Shown here one piece after another: positions 8,798-16,838 of a stretch of DNA of 64,000 bases. The DNA is from Rhizobium esperanzae (GTDB lineage: Bacteria > Pseudomonadota > Alphaproteobacteria > Rhizobiales > Rhizobiaceae). The stretch covers positions 1 through 64,000 of the forward strand of contig NZ_MXPU01000019.1 in assembly GCF_002204185.1 (NCBI RefSeq). Reading direction: 5' to 3'. The notes beneath the pieces were generated by a model. The model was not told the origin of the DNA, ran no database searches, and saw nothing but the letters and a program-made list of their open reading frames with translations. The translations under genes were made by a program, and so were the position numbers. Each line of letters starts with the position of its first letter. Position 1 is the first letter of the stretch.

Positions 8798-10330
8798 ATG
8801 ACGATGACGGCAGACGAGCTTCCGGATGACCTGAACGCGCTGAAAGCAATGGTGCTTTCGCGTGAGGCGGAGAATGCCCGCCTGCGGCAGATCATCAAGG
8901 AATTACAGCGTCACCGCTTTGGTCGACGGGCGGAGACGCTTCCCGAGGACCAGCTTCTGCTTGGGCTTGAAGAAGCCGAACAGATCGAGGCTGCCGGGCT
9001 GGAGGAGACGGACCAGGGCTCGACTGCTCTGCGCCAGGCGCAGGCCGCCAAACGGCGCACCAACCGGGGTTCGCTGCCAGCGCATCTGCCGCGCGTCGAG
9101 ATCGTGGTCGATATCGATGACCATGCCTGCCCCTGCTGCCGCAACGACCTGCATCGGATCGGCGAGGATGTCAGCGAGAAGCTCGATCTTGTGCCCGCCC
9201 AATTCCGGGTGCTTGTGCTGCGCCGCCCGAAGTATGCCTGCCGGGCCTGTGAAGAAGTCGTTGTCCAGGCTCCGGCCCCGGCAAGGCTGATCGAAGGCGG
9301 CATGCCGACAGAGGCAACCGTCGCCCAGGTGCTGGTCTCTAAATATGCTGACCACCTGCCGCTGTATCGCCAGGCGCAAATCTACAAGCGTCAGGGCATC
9401 GACCTCGACCGTTCGACGCTCGCCGACTGGGTCGGTCGCGCCGCTTGGCATCTACGCCCGGTCCATCAGCGGCTGCTTGATCATCTGAAGTCGTCGCGCA
9501 AGCTCTTCGCCGACGAGACGACAGCCCCGGTGCTCGATCCGGGACGGGGCAAAACCAAGACCGGCCAGCTTTGGGCTTATGCACGAGATGACCGGCCGTG
9601 GCAGGGCGATGACTCGCCCGGTGTCGCCTATGTCTATGCGCTAGATCGCAAAGGCGAACGACCGATGGCCCATCTCGACGGCTTCGTCGGCATCCTGCAG
9701 GTAGACGGCTACAGTGGATATCGCCCGCTCGCGGCAAAGAACACCGTGTCGCTAGCCTTCTGCTGGTCCCACGTTCGACGCCGCTTCTATGAGCTGGCTG
9801 CGGCCGGTCCGGCACCCATCGCCAGCGAGGCGCTGCGACGCATCGCCGAACTTTACAGGATCGAAGAAGAGATACGTGGCCGGACCCAAGAGGAGCGTCG
9901 TGTCGCCCGTCAGGAAAAAAGTCGTCCGATGACCGACAGCCTCGCTCCCTGGCTGCGTGAACAACTCGGCTACATCAGCCAGAAGACAAAGCTCGCCGAA
10001 GCAATCCGCTATGCCTTGTCACGCTGGGACGGCTTGACCCGCTTCATCGACGATGGCCGGATCGAGATCGACTCCAACGTCGTCGAACGGTCAATCAGGC
10101 CAATTGCCCTCAATCGGAAGAATGCACTCTTCGCAGGGTCGGACGCCGGGGCCGAACACTGGGCGACCATCGCCTCGCTCATCGAGACTGCCAAGCTTAA
10201 CAATGTCGAGCCACTGGCCTATCTCTCAGACGTCCTCACCAAGATCGTCAACGGGCATCCAAATAACCAGATCGACGACCTGCTGCCTTGGGCCTATGCC
10301 GCAAAGCACGAACTCAAAGCCGTGGCCTGA
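8798..10330 (+). CDS. tnpC: IS66 transposase TnpC
   Basis: The full-length 510-aa IS66 DDE transposase begins with an N-terminal leucine-zipper-like coiled coil at about 10-45. A zinc-binding segment follows near 105-150 (ACPCCRNDL and YACRACEE). The catalytic region contains FADETTAPVLDPG, LQVDGYSGY and the C-terminal EIDSNVVERSIRP block that carries the Glu. The C-terminus ends with the usual LLPWAYA segment 13 bases before the right inverted repeat. No lesion is visible, so this protein could still act in trans on related elements. Confidence 0.95.
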   Translation: MTMTADELPDDLNALKAMVLSREAENARLRQIIKELQRHRFGRRAETLPEDQLLLGLEEAEQIEAAGLEETDQGSTALRQAQAAKRRTNRGSLPAHLPRVEIVVDIDDHACPCCRNDLHRIGEDVSEKLDLVPAQFRVLVLRRPKYACRACEEVVVQAPAPARLIEGGMPTEATVAQVLVSKYADHLPLYRQAQIYKRQGIDLDRSTLADWVGRAAWHLRPVHQRLLDHLKSSRKLFADETTAPVLDPGRGKTKTGQLWAYARDDRPWQGDDSPGVAYVYALDRKGERPMAHLDGFVGILQVDGYSGYRPLAAKNTVSLAFCWSHVRRRFYELAAAGPAPIASEALRRIAELYRIEEEIRGRTQEERRVARQEKSRPMTDSLAPWLREQLGYISQKTKLAEAIRYALSRWDGLTRFIDDGRIEIDSNVVERSIRPIALNRKNALFAGSDAGAEHWATIASLIETAKLNNVEPLAYLSDVLTKIVNGHPNNQIDDLLPWAYAAKHELKAVA

Positions 10331-10343
10331 AAACAGCGCTTAC
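10324..10343 (-). repeat. IS66 right terminal inverted repeat
   Basis: Read on the minus strand this end is GTAAGCGCTGTTTTCAGGCC, matching the left end over its first 11 bases. It overlaps the last bases of tnpC. Confidence 0.8.
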
Positions 10344-10531
10344 GCTCATATTCCTGACGGTTGTGGAAATCAGCAGCGCGTTGTTTTCTACATCGGCAAC
10401 AATCGAGGTTTTGACCTCGGCCGGCTCCGCGCTGTAGCCTTCGAGCTCTTGCAGTCAGGTCGCGGCTGGACAAATAGATAGGGTCAGTCGACCAACTCAC
10501 CCTGACTGCACCGGCGCGGGCAGGGCAAAAC
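10344..10531. other. IS66 flank with a short coding-like fragment
   Basis: On the minus strand, the frame from about 10462 down to the IS end reads ELEGYSAEPAEVKTSI followed by VADVENNALLISTTV. It looks like real protein sequence but has a TGA immediately upstream and no start, and it runs directly into the IS. It is probably the remnant of a gene cut by the insertion; I cannot name it. Confidence 0.35.
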
Positions 10532-10807
10532 TCAACCCTTGGTAGACAATTCCGCTCGCATCGCCGCCCACTCGTCGACCATTGCGCCCGAGCCGCGCGT
10601 CTTGCCGGCGCGGAGATACCAGTAGTCGGCATTCCAGTCGTCACCCTCGATGCGGTGGCAGAGGGCGTGGCCCCAGTCGAACGGCTGTTCGCCTTCGTGG
10701 CGCTGACAGATATCGTGGACCGCCTGCCAATCCGCGCCCATGGCGAAGCCGCCGGCGGCAAGGCGATCGATTGCCTCGATCAGACGCACAAGATCATTGC
10801 CTGCCAT
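10532..10807 (-). CDS. Small conserved-looking hypothetical protein (91 aa)
   Basis: The 91-aa soluble product is rich in Trp and His. It contains two similar Trp/His-containing segments (ADWQAVHDICQRHEG and DDWNADYWYLRAGK) and has no membrane segment. It follows the GNAT pseudogene by 25 bases on the same strand and so was probably in the same transcript as gatA. The composition looks coding. I do not recognise a function. Confidence 0.65.
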   Translation of the reverse strand: MAGNDLVRLIEAIDRLAAGGFAMGADWQAVHDICQRHEGEQPFDWGHALCHRIEGDDWNADYWYLRAGKTRGSGAMVDEWAAMRAELSTKG

Positions 10808-10832
10808 GAAGCCCTTCAGTTTCGGCTATTGT

Positions 10833-11327
10833 TCAGCCTAGCAGCTTCTCCAGATGCACCTTTTCGAGCGGGACGCCCATGCTCCTGGAGAATTCGATGC
10901 CGTGCCAGATGATGGTGAAACCACAGCGTTTGTAAAGCCGGATAGCGCCCAGGTTTCTGGCATGCGTGTCGATCCGGGCGGTCGTCAGTCCTTCGGCCGC
11001 CATCAGCTCGCACAGATGCAACAGCAGAGCCCCGCCCACCCCCTTGCCCTGATGAGTGGGATGCACCCAGAGATCGGACACATAGTTGGGTTCGCCTTCA
11101 CGAGCGCCTCAGCCAACGATCTCCGCGTCGAGCGCGGCCACGAAGATCTCACCCTTTGTCTCTCGCGGGAAAACGGTGAATTCGTGCCTGACTTTGGCAA
11201 TCACCTCAGGGTCGCGATAACTCTCGTCGAAGGCTTCGGCTGCGGCCCATGCGGCGAAGCCGACGGCGCCGACCGTTTCGTGGTCGGCGGAGGTTATCGT
11301 TCGGATTGTGAGACCCGTTACCACCAC
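10833..11327 (-). pseudogene. GNAT acetyltransferase interrupted by one in-frame TGA
   Basis: Two reading frames (11109-11327 and 10833-11081) are in the same phase and together make a continuous 164-residue GNAT fold. The acetyl-CoA loop HQGKGVGGALL lies in the second half, and the C-terminal ARNLGAIRLYKRCGF segment is typical. They are separated only by a TGA at 11109-11111 in the context IVG-stop-GAREGEPNYV, where related enzymes usually carry Trp (TGG). The gene overlaps the gatA stop by 10 bases. It is either a recent pseudogene or a sequencing error; a downstream GTG could give only a truncated product without the N-terminal substrate region. Confidence 0.8.
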
Positions 11328-12799
11328 CTGGCCGGCGTAAACTTGCCGGCGGCCTGCTCGATGACGTAAGCGGTCTTGAAGAGGGTTTCCTCGTCGAAGG
11401 CCTTGCCGATCAGCTGCAGGCCGAGCGGCAGGCCCTTCTGGTCGAGGCCGGCGGGCACGGCGATGCCGGGCAGGCCCGCCATGTTGACCGTGACCGTGAA
11501 GATGTCGTTCAGATACATCTTCACCGGATCGGCGGCGAGGTTTTCGTCAGCAACGCCGAAGGCGGAGGACGGCGTTGCCGGCGTCAGGATGGCGTCGACG
11601 CCGGCGTCGAAGGCCAGTTCGAAATCGCGCTTGATCAGCGTGCGGACCTTCTGGGCGCGGATGTAATAGGCGTCGTAGTAGCCGGCCGACAGCACATAGG
11701 TGCCGATCATGATGCGGCGCTTGACTTCCTTGCCGAAGCCGGCGGCGCGCGTCTTTTCGTACATGTCGACGATATCCTTGCCGTCGACGCGCAGGCCGTA
11801 GCGCACGCCGTCATATCGCGCGAGATTCGAGGACGCCTCGGCAGGCGCGACGATATAATAGGCCGGAAGCGCATATTTGGTGTGCGGCAGGGAGATATCG
11901 ACGATTTCGGCGCCGGCATCCTTCAGCCAGGCGATGCCCTGGCGCCAGAGGGTCTCGATTTCCTCGGGCATGCCATCGACGCGGTATTCATTCGGAATGC
12001 CGATCTTCATGCCCTTCAGCGACTGGCCGAGGACGGCTTCATAATCCGGTACCGGCAGATCGACGGACGTGGTGTCCTTCGCGTCGACGCTTGCCATCGA
12101 CTTCAGCAGGATAGCGGCATCACGCACATCACGGGCGATCGGGCCTGCCTGGTCTAGCGAGGAGGCAAAGGCGACGGTGCCCCAGCGCGAGCAGCGGCCA
12201 TAGGTCGGCTTGATGCCGACGGTGCCGGTGAAGGCGGCCGGCTGACGGATCGAGCCGCCGGTATCGGTCGCGGTGGCGCCGGCGCAAAGATGGGCGGCAA
12301 CAGCAGCGGCCGACCCGCCGGAGGAGCCGCCTGGCACGAGCTGCTGATTGGAGCCCTCTGCCCGCCAGGGATTGATCACCGGGCCGTAATAAGACGTCTC
12401 GTTGGACGAGCCCATGGCGAACTCGTCCATGTTCAGCTTGCCGAGCATGACGGCGCCATCATCCCAGAGGTTCTGCGTCACGGTCGATTCGTAACGCGGC
12501 TCGAAACCGTCGAGAATGTGGCTGCAGGCCTGGGTATGGACGCCGACGGTGGCGAAGAGATCCTTAATGCCAAGCGGAATGCCTTCCAGCTCGCCGGCCG
12601 TGCCGGCGGCGATGCGCTCGTCCGATTTTCTCGCCATGACGCGGGCCAGATCAGGCGTGACCTTCACATAGGCGTTCAGCCGCTCATTGGCCGCATCGAT
12701 CGCCGAAATATAGGCTTCGGTCAGCTCGATTGCGGTTATTTCCTTGGCGCGCAGCTTCTCGCGGGCTTCGGCAATAGTCAGGCTGGTGAGTTCGCTCAT
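11318..12799 (-). CDS. gatA: Asp-tRNA(Asn)/Glu-tRNA(Gln) amidotransferase subunit A
   Basis: The 493-aa amidase-signature protein releases ammonia from glutamine for transamidation of misacylated Glu-tRNA(Gln) and Asp-tRNA(Asn) in the cytoplasm. The catalytic Lys79 (GIPLGIKDLF), Ser159 (GGSSGGSAAA) and Ser183 (DTGGSIRQP) are all present. It is of full family length. It lies downstream of gatC with a gap of about 60 bases, as in many alphaproteobacteria; gatB is not in this window. Confidence 0.98.
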   Translation of the reverse strand: MSELTSLTIAEAREKLRAKEITAIELTEAYISAIDAANERLNAYVKVTPDLARVMARKSDERIAAGTAGELEGIPLGIKDLFATVGVHTQACSHILDGFEPRYESTVTQNLWDDGAVMLGKLNMDEFAMGSSNETSYYGPVINPWRAEGSNQQLVPGGSSGGSAAAVAAHLCAGATATDTGGSIRQPAAFTGTVGIKPTYGRCSRWGTVAFASSLDQAGPIARDVRDAAILLKSMASVDAKDTTSVDLPVPDYEAVLGQSLKGMKIGIPNEYRVDGMPEEIETLWRQGIAWLKDAGAEIVDISLPHTKYALPAYYIVAPAEASSNLARYDGVRYGLRVDGKDIVDMYEKTRAAGFGKEVKRRIMIGTYVLSAGYYDAYYIRAQKVRTLIKRDFELAFDAGVDAILTPATPSSAFGVADENLAADPVKMYLNDIFTVTVNMAGLPGIAVPAGLDQKGLPLGLQLIGKAFDEETLFKTAYVIEQAAGKFTPARWW

Positions 12800-12858
12800 C
12801 GTGTTTTCGCTTCAGATCTTGAAAATGGCAACAGGGTCGGAAAGAGGCTTTCGAAGCC

Positions 12859-13146
12859 TTATTCGACGACTTTCGGCACCAGGAAGAAATTATGGTCGGT
12901 GACGGGCGCATTGGCGACGATATCGACGGCCTTGTTGCCGTCGGTCACCTCGTCGGTCCGCTTCTTCATCGCCATCGGCGTCACCGATGTCATCGCCTCG
13001 ACGCCATCGACATTGACTTCGGAAAGCTGCTCGACGAAGCCCAAAATGCCGTTCAGCTCGCCGACCATGCGATTTGCCTCATCCTCAGAGACGGCAATAC
13101 GGGCAAGTTTGGCGACGCGCTTCACGGTGGCAAGATCGACGGACAT
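12859..13146 (-). CDS. gatC: Asp-tRNA(Asn)/Glu-tRNA(Gln) amidotransferase subunit C
   Basis: The 95-aa GatC stabilises the GatA-GatB complex. It has the usual start MSVDLATVKRVAKLARI, the LNGILGFVEQLSEVNVDGV segment and the C-terminal FFLVPKVVE end. It is the first gene of the gatCA unit. A small gap separates it from the divergently or separately expressed UPF0173 gene. Confidence 0.97.
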   Translation of the reverse strand: MSVDLATVKRVAKLARIAVSEDEANRMVGELNGILGFVEQLSEVNVDGVEAMTSVTPMAMKKRTDEVTDGNKAVDIVANAPVTDHNFFLVPKVVE

Positions 13147-13215
13147 GGCATTCTCCGGATAGGATTTTTCCTACCCGCTATAAAGGCCATGTCCGCCCGG
13201 TGCAACGGGGTTTCG

Positions 13216-13920
13216 TCAGATCGACAGGCTCTCGGCAGGCTTCAGCGCCCTCGCCTCAGTCTTCGATCCCTCCATGCCGGCAACGAATTTATCGGGCGTC
13301 TGGTCGATGATCGGGAAGGTGCCGAAATGGCAGGGGATCGCGGTCTTGAAGCTGAAATAGCGCTGGCAGGCGAGTGCCGCCACCGCGCCACCCATGGTGA
13401 AGCGGTCGCCGATCGGCACGAAGCCGATGTCGGGCTGGTGCAACTCGTTGATCAGCGCCATGTCGGAGAAGATGTCGGTGTCGCCCATGGCAAAGATCGA
13501 GGCTTCGTCGTCGAAATGCAGCATCAGACCATTGGCGCTGCCGAGCGCATGTGAGACGCCGTCCTCGGTGATCTGGGCCGAGGAATGCAGCGCATTGGTG
13601 AACGTCGCGGAGAAGCCGCCGAACGTGACCGTCCCGCCGGTATTGCCCATCTCGATCCTGTCGACGCCCTTGGAGCCGAGCCACGCGGCGAGATCGGCAT
13701 TCGCAAGAACGACAGCGCCGGTTTCCTTGGCAAGCGCCACGGTATCGCCGACATGGTCGCCATGGCCATGGGTCAGCAGGATATGGGTGATGCCTGCGGA
13801 CACATCCTTGATGTCCTGGCCGGAAAAGGAAGCGTTATGGCTGAGGAAGGGATCGAGCAGGATCTTCGCCTTTGATGTCTCGATGCGGAAGGCGGAATGG
13901 CCAAGCCAAGTGATCTTCAT
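13216..13920 (-). CDS. Metal-dependent hydrolase, UPF0173 (metallo-beta-lactamase fold)
   Basis: The 234-aa protein of the UPF0173/YtkL type begins MKITWLGHSAFRIE. The metal-binding motif HGHGDHVGD lies near residue 55, with later ligands in MGDTDIFSD and CHFGTFP. The start was set to ATG 13920 because GTAAGGAG precedes it at good spacing; a longer in-frame start at 13986 has no such site. Substrate is unknown for the family. It lies upstream of gatC on the same strand. Confidence 0.92.
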   Translation of the reverse strand: MKITWLGHSAFRIETSKAKILLDPFLSHNASFSGQDIKDVSAGITHILLTHGHGDHVGDTVALAKETGAVVLANADLAAWLGSKGVDRIEMGNTGGTVTFGGFSATFTNALHSSAQITEDGVSHALGSANGLMLHFDDEASIFAMGDTDIFSDMALINELHQPDIGFVPIGDRFTMGGAVAALACQRYFSFKTAIPCHFGTFPIIDQTPDKFVAGMEGSKTEARALKPAESLSI

Positions 13921-14033
13921 GAAATCTCTCCTTACGTGATGCAAAATCTGATTTCGATGGTAAGGACATATCTCATGCCCCGGCAAAGGAAAGCGGCGGC
14001 GGCTTCAATTTCTTTTGACGGGATGAAACGGCA

Positions 14034-14528
14034 ATGACGGTGCTGACGATCGAGGAAATGGCCGAAATCCTTGCTCCCGGGCAGGCGATCGCCGGGCTCG
14101 ATCTCGGCACCAAAACGATCGGGCTTTCGATGTCCGATCTCGGCCGGCGTTTCGCCACGCCGCGACCGGTGATCCGCCGCGTCAAGTTCACAATCGATGC
14201 GCAGGCGCTGCTGGACTTCGCGACGGCTGAAAAGATTGCCGGCTTCATCATCGGCCTGCCGATGAATATGGACGGATCGGCGGGGCCGCGCGTACAGGCG
14301 ACGCGCGCTTTCGTGCGCAACATGGAGCAGAAAACGGTGCTGCCCTTCGTCTATTGGGACGAACGGCTTTCGACGGTCGCGGCTGAACGGACGCTCATCG
14401 AAATGGACGTCTCTCGTGCCAAGCGAGCCGAACGGATTGATTCGGCCGCGGCAAGTTTCATCCTTCAGGGGGCCCTCGACAGGCTGTCCTCGCTCGCAAG
14501 GTCTGCGGGGGACGAGTTCAGCGCCTGA
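14034..14528 (+). CDS. ruvX: YqgF/RuvX-family putative pre-16S rRNA nuclease
   Basis: The 164-aa RNase H-fold protein of the YqgF family is linked to 16S rRNA 5' processing and is often annotated as a Holliday junction resolvase. The visible motifs are the first Asp strand GLDLGTKTIGLSM, the GFIIGLPMNMDGS strand, the YWDERLSTVAAE block, and the final D-x-ASFILQGALD. Its 3' end overlaps the convergent membrane-protein gene by 64 bases. Confidence 0.93.
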   Translation: MTVLTIEEMAEILAPGQAIAGLDLGTKTIGLSMSDLGRRFATPRPVIRRVKFTIDAQALLDFATAEKIAGFIIGLPMNMDGSAGPRVQATRAFVRNMEQKTVLPFVYWDERLSTVAAERTLIEMDVSRAKRAERIDSAAASFILQGALDRLSSLARSAGDEFSA

Positions 14529-14797
14529 CGCGCCTTCCACCAAGCGGCGATCAACTTACGCTTTCTGAAGCCCAGGATGGCGAAGACGACGAGACTGTCC
14601 ACCGCAATGGCGCGGGCAACGAGCGGCGGAATGGTTTCCGGCGGAATACCGAGGGCTTCGCCATAGATCTCGAAAGTCAGGTCATGGACCTGCCGTGTCA
14701 GCATGAAGATGCCGAAATTCATGTCGTAATAGGAGAGCCAGTACCATGCGCCCAGAAAGACGATGGGACCGGCCCAGAAGACTAGAAACCACTTCAT
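14465..14797 (-). CDS. Small integral membrane protein (DUF6105-like)
   Basis: The 110-aa product has an N-terminal hydrophobic segment (FLVFWAGPIVFLGAWYWL) and a second one near 75-95, ending with basic residues. The start was set to ATG 14797, which is preceded by GGGAGGAGAAG; the longer frame to 14872 lacks a site. It resembles rhizobial proteins I know as DUF6105, function unknown. Its start overlaps the stop of the next upstream gene by four bases (ATGA), so the two are translationally coupled. Confidence 0.8.
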   Translation of the reverse strand: MKWFLVFWAGPIVFLGAWYWLSYYDMNFGIFMLTRQVHDLTFEIYGEALGIPPETIPPLVARAIAVDSLVVFAILGFRKRKLIAAWWKARQALNSSPADLASEDSLSRAP

Positions 14798-14967
14798 GCG
14801 GCTTCTCCTCCCTGCTTGCGGGCAACGGGCAGATCGAGGGAAATCAGCCGGGTCGACAATGCCATAATGCAAAGCACCAGCGTGGGAATCGCAATATCCA
14901 GCGCCAGGACTGCGAAGAACATCATTGCCGTCACCAGAATTGCGGCTTTGGCGATCTTGCTTCCCAT
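14794..14967 (-). CDS. Very small membrane protein (57 aa)
   Basis: The 57-aa product has two hydrophobic segments (AAILVTAMMFFAVLAL and IPTLVLCIMAL) and a short charged tail. It is coupled to the downstream DUF6105-like gene by a four-base stop/start overlap, which is the best evidence that it is real. The start was chosen at ATG 14967; an upstream ATG at 15015 would add 16 residues of non-hydrophobic sequence. Function unknown. Confidence 0.65.
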   Translation of the reverse strand: MGSKIAKAAILVTAMMFFAVLALDIAIPTLVLCIMALSTRLISLDLPVARKQGGEAA

Positions 14968-15097
14968 GGGCGTCAACTCGGGACTCTCACTCGTACCATC
15001 TCTGCTCCCCGCCACACTGTCGGCTTAACCAGCCCCACGCAACGTAAACCATTCGTTAAGGTTAACGCCGCGCCTCCTCCCTGTGGATGAAAGAGTG

Positions 15098-15757
15098 TCA
15101 GCCGTAGACGCCGCGCACGAGACGCTTCAGTGCCGTCGCCGCCTTCTCCCAGTCCTTCGACGTCTTCAGCGATAGGCCGGCGCACTGGCCGCCGGCTGCG
15201 CCGGAAAGCACCAGGTGCTGGATCGCCGCGATCACGACGGCATTGACGGCTGCCGCATCCACGCCCTTCGGCGGCGCCAGTGAACCGCGCATGCGATCCA
15301 GCCAAAGGGCAAGAGCCTTCGAACGGGCCTCGGACAGCCGCCTCACCTGCTCGGTATTTTCCGATACTTCCCAGGCGAGGATGCGGCGCATCAGCGGATC
15401 ATTTCTCAAGGCGTCGAGCAGCAGAAGCGCCAGCCGCTCCATCAGATCGCCGTAGGTGAGCATGAACATGCCGCCGGCATCTTCCGGAATGCGATCCCTC
15501 ACCCATGTGCCGAGATCCGCGCCGATCGCCTCGACCAAACCGTCAAGGCCGCCATAGTAGCGGTAGATCAACTGCTTGTCGCAGCCGGCGCGGCGGGCGA
15601 CCGCATTGATGCCGAAATTCTGGAAGCCCTCCTGCACCAGCAGGCTCTTGGCGGCGGCAAGGATGGCGCGCTCGGTGGCGCCGCGATCGCGCACGCGCCG
15701 CTCGGGCTCCGCACCAACCCCGGGCGAATTATCAAGATTTTCAGCTTCACTCAGCAT
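15098..15757 (-). CDS. TetR-family transcriptional regulator
   Basis: The 219-aa protein has an N-terminal TetR DNA-binding domain at about 25-75: RAILAAAKSLLVQEGFQNFG, then VARRAGCDKQLIYRYYGG as the recognition helix. A C-terminal ligand-type helical domain follows. The start was set to ATG 15757 after GGGGAAGGG; the open frame extends much further upstream (to 16351), but that part is antisense to map. It is divergent from map, with about 240 bases between the starts, so the target may lie there; the ligand is unknown. Confidence 0.9.
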   Translation of the reverse strand: MLSEAENLDNSPGVGAEPERRVRDRGATERAILAAAKSLLVQEGFQNFGINAVARRAGCDKQLIYRYYGGLDGLVEAIGADLGTWVRDRIPEDAGGMFMLTYGDLMERLALLLLDALRNDPLMRRILAWEVSENTEQVRRLSEARSKALALWLDRMRGSLAPPKGVDAAAVNAVVIAAIQHLVLSGAAGGQCAGLSLKTSKDWEKAATALKRLVRGVYG

Positions 15758-15994
15758 GACCGACCCTTCCCCGCTGTCACCAATCGGTGAGTAGCGGGGA
15801 GACCTTATCCGATCAATCCTATCCTCTTGGGAAGATTGTGGATATTTCTTCCAGCACTCAGAATCCGGCGTCGGATGGGCGCGGAAGACGGCGTGAATCC
15901 TTTCAGAAATCTCGTCCCGACGGTTGATCGCGATGGACGAACCCGGCATAGCTGCATTATGAACAAATCTAACAATCTCCGCTAAGGCCCTGCA

Positions 15995-16831
15995 ATGGTG
16001 AATTATATCGAAGCCTCCTCCGCGCCGCCGAAGAATACGGGCGCCATCCGGCTTTACGATGAGCAGGCGTTCGAAGGCATGCGCAGGGCGTGCCAGCTGA
16101 CTGCGCGCTGCCTCGATGCGCTTGCCGATATCGTCAGGCCCGGCCTGCTTACCGACGAGATCGACCGATTCGTATTCGATTTCGGCATGGACCACGGCGC
16201 GTATCCGGCGACACTGAATTATCGCGGCTATACCAAATCCACCTGCACCTCGATCAATCACGTCGTCTGCCACGGCATTCCAAACGACAAGCCGCTGCGC
16301 GAGGGCGATATCGTCAATATCGACGTTACCTTCGTGCTCGACGGCTGGCATGGCGATTCGAGCCGGATGTATCCGGTCGGCACGATCAAGCGCGCCGCCG
16401 AGCGGCTGCTCGAGGTCACCTATGAATCCCTGATGCGCGGCATATCAGCCGTCAGGCCCGGTGCCCGCACCGGCGCGATCGGCGAGGCGATCCAGGCCTA
16501 TGCGGAGGCCGAGCGCTGTTCGGTGGTGCGCGATTTCTGCGGCCATGGCGTCGGCCGGCTGTTTCACGATTCGCCGAACATCCTGCATTATGGCCGCGCC
16601 AATGAAGGGCCGGAGCTGCGCGAGGGCATGATCTTCACCATCGAACCGATGATCAATCTCGGCCGGCCGCATGTGAAGGTGCTGGCCGACGGCTGGACGG
16701 CGGTGACCCGCGACCGCTCGCTTTCGGCGCAATACGAACATACGGTCGGCGTCACCGCCGACGGCTGCGAAATCTTCACGCTGTCACCGGGTGGCCTCGA
16801 CCGGCCGGGACTGCCGTCGCTTGCCAGGTGA
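15995..16831 (+). CDS. map: Methionine aminopeptidase, type I
   Basis: The 278-aa enzyme removes initiator Met from nascent proteins. The metal ligands are visible: NIDVTFVLDGWHGDSS (two Asp), GHGVGRLFHDSP (His), IFTIEPM (Glu) and QYEHTVGV (Glu). His in NHVVCHGIP corresponds to the substrate-binding His. The gene is followed by radC eight bases later. Confidence 0.97.
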   Translation: MVNYIEASSAPPKNTGAIRLYDEQAFEGMRRACQLTARCLDALADIVRPGLLTDEIDRFVFDFGMDHGAYPATLNYRGYTKSTCTSINHVVCHGIPNDKPLREGDIVNIDVTFVLDGWHGDSSRMYPVGTIKRAAERLLEVTYESLMRGISAVRPGARTGAIGEAIQAYAEAERCSVVRDFCGHGVGRLFHDSPNILHYGRANEGPELREGMIFTIEPMINLGRPHVKVLADGWTAVTRDRSLSAQYEHTVGVTADGCEIFTLSPGGLDRPGLPSLAR

Positions 16832-16838
16832 CGATCTG

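Larger units (their letters stand above)
8146..10343 (+). mobile_element. IS66-family insertion sequence with internal deletion
   Basis: The element is bounded by imperfect inverted repeats sharing the terminal GTAAGCGCTGT. It carries a chimeric tnpA/tnpB reading frame and a full-length tnpC transposase. At about 2.2 kb it is shorter than usual three-gene IS66 elements (roughly 2.5-2.7 kb), which fits the loss of the tnpA 3' and tnpB 5' parts. The eight bases flanking each side (CCTTGTCC and GCTCATAT) do not match, so no target duplication remains. This suggests a rearrangement after insertion or recombination between copies. Confidence 0.85.

Noticed and set aside
11109..11111. Selenocysteine reading of the in-frame TGA in the GNAT gene
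   Set aside because: The position normally holds Trp and GNAT enzymes have no selenocysteine there; no selenocysteine insertion hairpin is evident.
15758..16351. N-terminal extension of the TetR frame to 417 aa
   Set aside because: The extra part is antisense to map, and a good ribosome site exists at the internal ATG 15757.
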